This document shows positions 1 through 5,198 of a DNA stretch of 5,198 bases, piece after piece (within the stretch, counting starts at the first letter, position 1; each line of letters opens with the position of its first letter). The notes below the pieces were generated by a model. It was given only the letters and a program-made list of their open reading frames with translations, was not told the DNA's origin and searched no databases. The translations under genes and the position numbers were made by a program. The stretch is taken from assembly GCA_964480195.1 (NCBI GenBank), contig CAYZOJ010000081.1:1-5198 (forward strand), written 5' to 3'. The DNA is from Stercoripulliclostridium_A sp964480195. GTDB taxonomy: Bacteria; Bacillota; Clostridia; Christensenellales; DTU072.

Positions 1-1173
1 GCGAAGTCCGTTCTAAAAGAACTCGATTCGGATTTAATCATAAAGGGCTGGAACAAAGAAGACAATCTTCGCAACTTTTTACGCTTATATGACGAAGTAA
101 ACGAAGCAATCAAAGAGGATGAGGAACTCACGTCATTACTTCAAAACAGCATAACCCCCGAATGCTATCCCGACCCCGAGTTAAAGACGCTGACGATAGA
201 TTTAGGATATTATATCAGCACATTAGCAGAGGCTCAAAAAAATGCCGATAAGGAAGCAAAAGAAGAACAATCCGAAATGACAGATGAAGTCGCCTGCGCG
301 GAAGCGGAAGTCGAAACGACAGTACTTCCGTCGTATACCGAAAAGGATTTCTTATCGGAAGTCTATATGGCGGAAGAAAAATATAAGTTCCTTGTCGAAA
401 TTCTCAAAAGAAAAAAGAATATTATTCTTCAAGGCGCGCCCGGCGTCGGTAAGACGTTCTCGGCAGAGCGGTTGGCGTGGTCGATTATGGGCGTTGTAGA
501 TAAAGCGCGCGTAGAGCTTGTTCAATTCCATCAGAATTATTCTTACGAGGATTTCATAATGGGCTATAAGCCCGTGCAGGACGGGTTCGAACTCAAAGAC
601 GGTATATTTAAGCGTTTTGCGGAAAGGGCAAAAGCGCAACCCGATCTCGATTTCTTCTTTATAATCGACGAAATCAATCGTGGCAATATGAGTAAAATTT
701 TCGGCGAATTGCTTATGGCAATCGAAAGCGACCATCGCGACGAAAACGTTACTCTCGCATATAACGGCGAGCCTTTCTGCGTTCCGAAAAACCTCTATAT
801 CATCGGTATGATGAATACTGCGGACAGAAGTCTTGCGATGATAGATTACGCACTGCGTCGTCGTTTCGGATTCTTCGAAATGGAGCCCGGATTCGAAACT
901 GAAGGGTTTATCGCGAACAAGCCGAATAGCGATAAATTCGATATGCTTATTTCCAAAATTAAAGATTTAAACGTTGCAATCGCAAAAGACAAATCTCTCG
1001 GAAAGGGATTTTGTATCGGACATAGCTATTTTTGCAACCCTTCGAGCGATATTGACGGGTGGTTGCGTTCGATTGTCGATTACGAAATAATCCCGATGTT
1101 AAACGAATATTGGTTCGACGAGCCGAGCGAGGTTCAAGCGTGGGCGGATACTCTTCATAACGCATTAAAATGA
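1..1173 (+). CDS. mcrB: McrB-like AAA+ GTPase subunit of McrBC restriction system (5' end outside window)
   Basis: This is the motor subunit of a modification-dependent restriction enzyme. In the family it binds modified DNA, forms a hexameric ring, hydrolyses GTP and activates McrC for cleavage. The frame is open from base 1 with no stop, so the true start lies upstream; 390 codons are visible. Seen in order (window codon numbers): an unrecognised, highly charged stretch (1 to about 110); Walker A GAPGVGKT (145-152); the family signature FHQNYSYEDFIMGYKP (176-191); Walker B IIDEINRG (221-228); the MNTADR motif (271-276) that carries the GTPase signature; an Arg triplet RRR (286-288) in the arginine-finger region; and the C-terminal GHSYF (340-344) and IIPMLNEYWFDEP (363-375). 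The AAA+ module looks intact. It overlaps the next gene by 4 bases. The ATG at base 277 could be read as a start, but the open frame and protein-like composition before it argue that it is internal. The modified base it recognises cannot be told from this window. Confidence 0.93.
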   Translation, partial: AKSVLKELDSDLIIKGWNKEDNLRNFLRLYDEVNEAIKEDEELTSLLQNSITPECYPDPELKTLTIDLGYYISTLAEAQKNADKEAKEEQSEMTDEVACAEAEVETTVLPSYTEKDFLSEVYMAEEKYKFLVEILKRKKNIILQGAPGVGKTFSAERLAWSIMGVVDKARVELVQFHQNYSYEDFIMGYKPVQDGFELKDGIFKRFAERAKAQPDLDFFFIIDEINRGNMSKIFGELLMAIESDHRDENVTLAYNGEPFCVPKNLYIIGMMNTADRSLAMIDYALRRRFGFFEMEPGFETEGFIANKPNSDKFDMLISKIKDLNVAIAKDKSLGKGFCIGHSYFCNPSSDIDGWLRSIVDYEIIPMLNEYWFDEPSEVQAWADTLHNALK

Positions 1174-2237
1174 GCAAAAAGTATAAAAATACCTTCATAA
1201 AAAATATTTATTATATGCTTGCGTATGCGTTTATGCCGTTGCGTCGGGACGAGTACGACAACGTTGCGTCGGAAGAGTTCGACAACTTGCATAATTTGTT
1301 GGCGGCGATTTTGGTTGAGGGTATCGGAAAACAATTAAAGCAGGGGCTTTACCGCGAATATGTGAGCGTTAGCGAGGATTTAACCGTCATACGCGGTAAA
1401 ATCGACTTGCCCGCAACGCTCAAAAATCGTGTTTCGCGCAAACGCGTCGTCGCGTGCGATTACGACGAGCTTTCCGCAAACAATCTTCTCAACAGCATTC
1501 TTAAAACGACGGCGAATCTTTTGATAAGACATTCCGACGTGGACAAAGAGTTCAAGGATAAACTTAAAAACGAAATGTTGTTTTTCGGAGATATAGACAC
1601 CGTCGACCCGAGGTCTATAAAGTGGGAACGTATACGATTCCAAAGGAGCAACGACTCGTACCGTATGCTTATGGGACTATGCCAACTCGTTATCGAGGGT
1701 TTGCTCGTAACGACCGAAGAGGGCGAATATCGCGTAGACTCGTTCGTTGACGAAAAGTACCTCAATCGTCTTTACGAAAAGTTCATACTCGAATACTATC
1801 GAAAAGAGTGGTCGGAGCTTTCCGCGTCGGCGTCGCAAATCCCGTGGGCACTGGACGACGACAATAACGGTTTGCTTCCCGTTATGCAAAGCGACATAAT
1901 GCTTTCGAAGGATAGTAGTGTTCTCATTATCGACGCAAAATACTATTCGCACACGACGCAGACTCAATACGATAAGCATACCGTGCATTCCCATAACATC
2001 TACCAAATATTTACCTATGTCAAAAACAAGGATGCGCGGTTCGGGGAAGAACCGCATACCGTTTCGGGCATGCTGTTGTACGCGGCGACAGACGAGGACG
2101 TTCGCCCCGACGAAACCTATCGAATGAGCGGTAATAAAATAAGCGTTCGTACGCTCGATCTCGATTGTGATTTTATAAACATTAAGGCGCAACTCAACGC
2201 TATAGCGGAAGAGCATTTCGACTGCCGTCCGATGTGA
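1170..2237 (+). CDS. mcrC: McrC-like nuclease subunit of McrBC restriction system
   Basis: This is the cleavage partner of McrB: in the family, McrC docks on the McrB ring, stimulates GTP hydrolysis and supplies a PD-(D/E)xK nuclease active site. The 355 residues match the usual length (E. coli McrC is about 350). Seen: an N-terminal FIKNIYYMLAYAF (9-21) typical of the family; IRGKIDL (74-80), the conserved RGxID element; DELSANNLLNSILKTT (99-114); then the nuclease core with a helix containing E203, D242 in VMQSDI, D255-A256-K257 in LIIDAKYY, and Q279 in NIYQIF. D242, D255 and K257 fit the catalytic set, so the enzyme should be active. The start ATG overlaps the mcrB stop as ATGA. No Shine-Dalgarno is visible in the 20 bases before it, so translation probably depends on ribosomes finishing mcrB. 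No good terminator follows the stop. Confidence 0.94.
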   Translation: MSKKYKNTFIKNIYYMLAYAFMPLRRDEYDNVASEEFDNLHNLLAAILVEGIGKQLKQGLYREYVSVSEDLTVIRGKIDLPATLKNRVSRKRVVACDYDELSANNLLNSILKTTANLLIRHSDVDKEFKDKLKNEMLFFGDIDTVDPRSIKWERIRFQRSNDSYRMLMGLCQLVIEGLLVTTEEGEYRVDSFVDEKYLNRLYEKFILEYYRKEWSELSASASQIPWALDDDNNGLLPVMQSDIMLSKDSSVLIIDAKYYSHTTQTQYDKHTVHSHNIYQIFTYVKNKDARFGEEPHTVSGMLLYAATDEDVRPDETYRMSGNKISVRTLDLDCDFINIKAQLNAIAEEHFDCRPM

Positions 2238-2350
2238 TTTCTGCCGATTTTGAGTTCCCGTTTATTTGTTTGCGGTTGCCCTAAGTGTTGATTTCGGCAA
2301 ACAGAGCAATACGCATAAAACGCGTTAAGTCCGCGTCGTGCGGTTCGGGC
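2238..2350. other. Intergenic stretch after mcrC, no gene called
   Basis: This stretch separates the McrBC pair from the phosphoesterase promoter. It holds a weak inverted repeat, GTTTGC (2268-2273) with GCAAAC (2297-2302), around a 23-base loop, and a distant TGCCGA/TCGGCA pair (2242-2247 and 2294-2299). Neither is followed by a T tract, so I do not call a terminator. On the minus strand a short open frame runs through here and ends at 2281; see the rejected items. Confidence 0.4.
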
Positions 2351-2379
2351 TTGACAATTTTTACGGATAGAGTTAATAT
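2351..2379 (+). promoter_or_regulatory. Sigma-A/sigma-70-type promoter for the phosphoesterase gene
   Basis: A perfect -35 hexamer TTGACA (2351-2356) is followed by a 17-base spacer and a -10 hexamer TAATAT (2374-2379), which differs from TATAAT by two bases. Transcription would start near 2386, giving a leader of about 40 bases before the ATG at 2428. The leader carries AAGGAGG at 2417-2423. The arrangement suggests fairly strong housekeeping transcription independent of McrBC. No operator-like palindrome overlaps it. Confidence 0.75.
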
Positions 2380-2427
2380 TGTTTCGGGATAACTACCTTC
2401 GACATACGTTAAGCAAAAGGAGGATAT

Positions 2428-3114
2428 ATGATTTATATAACGGGAGATACCCACGGACAACACGATTTTTGGAAACTCGAGTGTTTTGCTGAGAGCAATC
2501 CCGATCTCGATAAAAACGATTATTTGCTGATAGCAGGGGATTTCGGCGGGGTTTGGAACGAGGAAATTCTTGACGAAACTCTAAAACCGTACGAAAATCT
2601 TCCTTTTACCGTACTGTTTATTGACGGCAATCACGAAAATTTCGATCTTTTGGGTTCGTTTCCCGTCGAGGAGTGGCATGGCGGTAAGGTTCATAAAATT
2701 AGACCCGACATTATACATCTTATGCGCGGGCAAGTTTTCGATATTTTAGGGAAAACCTATTTTACTTTCGGCGGTGCGACGAGTATAGACAGATGGTTGA
2801 GAGTCGAGGGCAAGAGCTGGTGGAGCGAGGAACTTCCGTCGGACGAGGACATGCGCGAGGCAACGGAAAACCTTTCCAAGGTGAACTTTGAGGTCGATTA
2901 CATCATAACGCATTCTTGCGACGAAAAAGCTTTGTATTATCCTCCGCTCAGAACATCGTCCAAAATTTTTAAGGCGTATCCCGAAAATGGTATGCTCAGT
3001 TATTTTGAAGAAAATGTCAAGTACGGGCATTGGTATTTCGGCCACTATCATCTTGACGGCGATTTGACCGACAAAAAGACGGCACTCTATAACGACATCA
3101 TTCCGATAGAATGA
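2428..3114 (+). CDS. Calcineurin-like metallophosphoesterase, substrate unknown
   Basis: This is a complete 228-residue cytoplasmic metal-dependent phosphoesterase (Metallophos superfamily), with no signal peptide or membrane segment. All five metal and catalytic blocks are visible in order: GDTHG (D7, H9), AGDFGG (D38), DGNHE (N68, H69), ITHS (H162) and GHYH (H206, H208). These would hold two metal ions and activate water to cleave a phosphomonoester or phosphodiester. Between blocks 3 and 4 lies a segment rich in Trp and acidic residues (GGATSIDRW, then KSWWSEELPSDED, 115-141), a recurrent insert in small Firmicutes and phage relatives. The start is fixed by AGGAGG (2418-2423), 4 bases before the ATG, a slightly short spacing. 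It has its own promoter and a terminator 45 bases after its stop, so it is probably monocistronic. The substrate (nucleotide, nucleic acid, protein or small molecule) cannot be deduced from sequence. Confidence 0.92.
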   Translation: MIYITGDTHGQHDFWKLECFAESNPDLDKNDYLLIAGDFGGVWNEEILDETLKPYENLPFTVLFIDGNHENFDLLGSFPVEEWHGGKVHKIRPDIIHLMRGQVFDILGKTYFTFGGATSIDRWLRVEGKSWWSEELPSDEDMREATENLSKVNFEVDYIITHSCDEKALYYPPLRTSSKIFKAYPENGMLSYFEENVKYGHWYFGHYHLDGDLTDKKTALYNDIIPIE

Positions 3115-3158
3115 TAAAACTTTTTGTGTGTGATGCAATTCTTCCGAAGGCGTAAAAG

Positions 3159-3186
3159 AAATGCTACCGAAGTCGGTAGCATTTTT
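3159..3186. terminator. Bidirectional intrinsic terminator between convergent genes
   Basis: An 11-base-pair stem (3159-3169 with 3174-3184) closes on the four-base loop AAGT (3170-3173); its core is GCTACCG/CGGTAGC. On the plus strand it runs into a T tract (3182-3186), ending the phosphoesterase transcript. On the minus strand the complement of 3154-3160 gives TTCTTTT after the stem, ending the lipoprotein transcript about 30 bases past its stop. The symmetry of A and T tracts fits use in both directions. Confidence 0.85.
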
Positions 3187-3212
3187 GCGTTTATGTGATA
3201 AGGAAGTTGATT

Positions 3213-5102
3213 TTATCTTCTTCCGCCCGGGCGAAAACCTTGATTGCCCATACCGTTAGCGTTTGATCCGAGCGCGGTGCCGATATCGTCGAGCGTTGCG
3301 GAGTAGGTCGAGTCGCCGACAGAAACGGTATAGGTCGCGCCTTCTTCGAACGAGTTAAGGCTGACAATGACGGATTGATAACGTTTGGGCGGTGTCAAAG
3401 TCGCGAGAGTTTGCCCGTCTTCGGTCGAAACCGTTACGACGGTTCCCGCCTGTGCTGCCGAAGAAAGAGTGAGGCTGATATATCGTTGAGTCGAGTTGTT
3501 CGAGGGAGTTTCTACCATTCCGACCGAGCCTAAAGCAAACAGGTTTCCGCCGGTTACGATTATTCCCGTATCCGCGTCGAGCGCGCCGTTTTCGCCTTTG
3601 GTCGGACCGTAAATGTAGATGTTGCCTCCGGTAATTTTGACAGTGCCGTTGCTGTCGATACCGTCGCCTTCCGCGTTGACGGTGATTTCTCCGCCCGTTA
3701 TCAAAATGTAGAAGGAGTACCTGCCGAGATCGCCGTTCGCGGCATTGATTCCGTCGTCCGTCGCGGTAACGTCGATTTTTCCGCCGAGGATTTCGACCGT
3801 CGCACCTTCTATTCCTTCATACGACTTGGTTACCGTGATTGTGCCGTCGACGATTTTCGTTAGGTATTCCGCGTGTAAACCGTCATCTCCGGACGCTATC
3901 GTGAACGTCCCGCCGAGGATGATGAGATTGCCTTTTGACGAAAGAGCGTCGTCGTTCGAGTTTATCGTGTACCGACCTCCGGTGATGATGAGCCCGTATC
4001 CGTTTTCCGCGGTAGATGGGTAATCGACGTCTTCGAATTCAATGCCTCCCGTCTTTAACGCCTTGCCGTCGGCATTGTCGGAAGAGCGCTCCGTAACCGT
4101 TGTCGGAGCTCCGCCGTTAGTCGTTATATTTATGGCATTGGTTTCCGAATTGGCTATATACAGGCACCCGTTTGCGCAAATCCCGTCATCGCCCGATATG
4201 ATGTCGATATCGGAGTTTTCAATGTATAAGTAGCCGTATTTTATGTCCGAAGCGTATGTGCGCGCCTCGTCTGCGGATTCGGGTTCGATGTCCGTTTTAA
4301 TGCCGTCGCCCGAAGCTTTTATCGTAAGAGAAGCGTTCTTAATGACGACGGATTCGTCAGCTTTAATCCCCGACTTGGTAGCGCCGTCGACTTTTATCGT
4401 CGTTCCGTTTATCGTAAGCGAAGTTTTGACTTTTATACCCGTCGTTTCGGCGCCGACGCAATTCAAATTAAGAGTGCCGTTTCCGTTGATGACGAGGGAA
4501 CGTTTTTTTGCTTGGATTACGGCGCCGTCGCCCTCGGCAGTGTCGCCGACGCTATCCGCAAGGGTGTTTACCGTGCCCTCGGCGACAGTCAATATTCTTT
4601 CGTAAATCGTGTCGGAAGAGGGTTTCTTGAATACGATCGCGCCGGAATCTTGGCTGTCAGTCGTCGAGATGTTTACGCCGTTCAGCACGATACGAACGTC
4701 GCTTGATGTATCGTTGACGGTTATCGAGCCCGTGAAGCTTCCGCTAAGAACAAAAACACCGCCCGACTTGATTACGAGCTCGTTATTTTTATACGCGTAT
4801 GCGGTTACCGCGGAGAGGTCCGTCGAAGACAGCGTTTCGAGATTTATAAAGTAGCAGTCGCTTGCGCTCGGGTCGTAAGAGGCGGTTATTCCGTTTTTTG
4901 CCGAAATAATCGAATCGACAAGGTACTCCGACGTGCTTACGGAAGAAGTATCCGTAATGTCGACACCCGTTTGTCCGCCTCCGAGATTGTCCCAAGGCGA
5001 AAACTTGTCGTCCTTATTATTACCGCAACCTACAAGCCCGCAAGCGAGCGCGAGCGTAAGAAAAACAAGCAAAAAGACGAAAAAGACATTTTTCTTTTTC
5101 AT
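3213..5102 (-). CDS. Cthe_2159-like carbohydrate-binding beta-helix lipoprotein
   Basis: This is a 629-residue exported lipoprotein, probably attached to the outer face of the membrane. The N-terminus has basic KKK (2-4), a hydrophobic stretch (6-24) and the lipobox LVGC with C26 as the likely lipidated residue; C21 (LALAC) is a weaker option. A Gly/Ser/Asp-rich spacer (27-60) follows. Residues about 61-180 carry the family's entry signature: VFVLSGSFTGSITV, VRIVLNGVNIS and LTVAEGTVNTL. Residues about 190-525 form repeated rungs with DDGI and TGG motifs, a right-handed parallel beta-helix pattern. Residues 540-605 look like a small beta-sandwich-type domain, and the tail ends Gly-rich and basic (GFRPGGRR). 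The founding Clostridium thermocellum protein resembles polysaccharide lyases and binds acidic or plant polysaccharide; binding here is inferred from family, and enzyme activity is unproven. The start is supported by AAGGAG (complement of 5111-5116) 8 bases upstream. It converges on the phosphoesterase gene and has no visible link to McrBC. Confidence 0.9.
   Translation of the reverse strand: MKKKNVFFVFLLVFLTLALACGLVGCGNNKDDKFSPWDNLGGGQTGVDITDTSSVSTSEYLVDSIISAKNGITASYDPSASDCYFINLETLSSTDLSAVTAYAYKNNELVIKSGGVFVLSGSFTGSITVNDTSSDVRIVLNGVNISTTDSQDSGAIVFKKPSSDTIYERILTVAEGTVNTLADSVGDTAEGDGAVIQAKKRSLVINGNGTLNLNCVGAETTGIKVKTSLTINGTTIKVDGATKSGIKADESVVIKNASLTIKASGDGIKTDIEPESADEARTYASDIKYGYLYIENSDIDIISGDDGICANGCLYIANSETNAINITTNGGAPTTVTERSSDNADGKALKTGGIEFEDVDYPSTAENGYGLIITGGRYTINSNDDALSSKGNLIILGGTFTIASGDDGLHAEYLTKIVDGTITVTKSYEGIEGATVEILGGKIDVTATDDGINAANGDLGRYSFYILITGGEITVNAEGDGIDSNGTVKITGGNIYIYGPTKGENGALDADTGIIVTGGNLFALGSVGMVETPSNNSTQRYISLTLSSAAQAGTVVTVSTEDGQTLATLTPPKRYQSVIVSLNSFEEGATYTVSVGDSTYSATLDDIGTALGSNANGMGNQGFRPGGRR
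3528..4454 (-). repeat. Coding repeats: beta-helix rungs with acidic DDGI motifs
   Basis: Residues 217-525 of the lipoprotein repeat a degenerate unit of about 22 residues. The acidic turn appears as SGIKAD (244-249), GDGIKT (265-270), GDDGICANG (304-312), NDDALSSKG (383-391), GDDGLHAEY (405-413), YEGIEG (428-433), TDDGINAANG (448-457), GDGIDSNG (479-486) and NGALDADTG (505-513). It alternates with a beta strand starting ITGG or LGG (373, 396, 439, 468, 490, 516). Longer loops interrupt the spacing at about 270-290, 313-370 and 457-465. The stacked acidic residues resemble the calcium-binding ladder known in this family; metal binding here is inferred. Confidence 0.75.
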
Positions 5103-5110
5103 ATTCGAAT

Positions 5111-5139
5111 CTCCTTAAACGAATTATATCATAATTATA
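5111..5139 (-). promoter_or_regulatory. Ribosome site and probable promoter -10 region of the lipoprotein gene
   Basis: On the minus strand the ribosome site AAGGAG (5116-5111) lies 8 bases before the ATG. Two TATAAT hexamers lie upstream: one at 5139-5134, and one at 5128-5123 that carries an extended -10 (TGATATAAT, 5131-5123). The first would give a leader of about 25 bases. The second would start transcription almost on the ribosome site, so the first is the likelier one in use. No good -35 lies at 17 bases; the best match, TTAACA (complement of 5160-5165), is 20 bases from the first hexamer. The promoter is therefore probable but not firmly placed. Confidence 0.55.
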
Positions 5140-5198
5140 ACCGAAACTCGTTAAAAAGATGTTAAACTTTGTTGAAAACACAGTCTATTAAAACAAGG

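Noticed and set aside
1380..2216. Minus-strand open frames of 87-179 codons opposite mcrC.
   Set aside because: mcrC is a confident full-length gene on the plus strand; these frames have no start signals and unnatural compositions.
2268..2302. GTTTGC/GCAAAC inverted repeat as an mcrBC terminator.
   Set aside because: Only six base pairs around a 23-base loop, with no T tract downstream.
2281..2463. Minus-strand 60-codon open frame with organism-like codons, ending MRIALFAEINT, which recalls the first residues of some group 4 glycosyltransferases.
   Set aside because: It has no ribosome site, stops right after the similar stretch, overlaps the opposite-strand promoter and start of the phosphoesterase, and the match is only about ten residues. 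A gene remnant is possible but chance is more likely.
3528..4454. Repeated DNA in this interval as a CRISPR array or tandem DNA repeat.
   Set aside because: The repetition is at protein level only, degenerate in DNA, variable in spacing and wholly within a coding frame.
3745..4854. Several plus-strand open frames of 60-120 codons opposite the lipoprotein gene.
   Set aside because: They are antisense shadows of a repetitive coding sequence; they lack ribosome sites and show no recognisable domain.

Overview
The window looks like a piece of a chromosome from a Gram-positive anaerobe of the Clostridia or a related Firmicutes gut lineage. The evidence is AGGAGG-type ribosome sites, AT-rich sigma-A-like promoters, moderate GC with many GAC/GAA/CGT/CCC codons, and a long lipoprotein with a classical lipobox from a beta-helix family common in Clostridia. 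This assignment rests on style and protein families only and is not precise.

Region 1 (1-2237, + strand) is a McrBC-type modification-dependent restriction module. The first gene enters from outside the window and encodes a McrB-like AAA+ GTPase; its last 390 codons are visible. The second overlaps it by 4 bases (ATGA) and encodes a complete McrC-like PD-(D/E)xK nuclease subunit. Together they should form a GTP-driven complex that cuts DNA carrying a recognised modification. The domain that would choose the target lies mostly or wholly upstream of the window.

Region 2 (2238-3186, + strand) starts with about 190 bases of intergenic DNA ending in a near-perfect sigma-A-type promoter (TTGACA, 17 bases, TAATAT) and a strong Shine-Dalgarno. 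These drive a complete 228-residue calcineurin-like metallophosphoesterase of unknown substrate. A stem-loop at 3159-3186 with T/A tracts on both sides closes this unit and also the opposing one.

Region 3 (3213-5198, - strand) is one large gene converging on the phosphoesterase. It encodes a 629-residue exported lipoprotein of the Cthe_2159-like carbohydrate-binding beta-helix family, with its own ribosome site and an AT-rich promoter region just upstream.

The restriction pair clearly works together. The phosphoesterase has its own promoter, and the lipoprotein is on the other strand, so nothing in the sequence shows that either belongs to the restriction system. I found no RNA gene, CRISPR array, insertion sequence or attachment site. 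No clearly new system is evident; the points most worth following are the unseen target-recognition end of McrB, the phosphoesterase beside McrBC, and the aspartate-rich rungs of the beta-helix.
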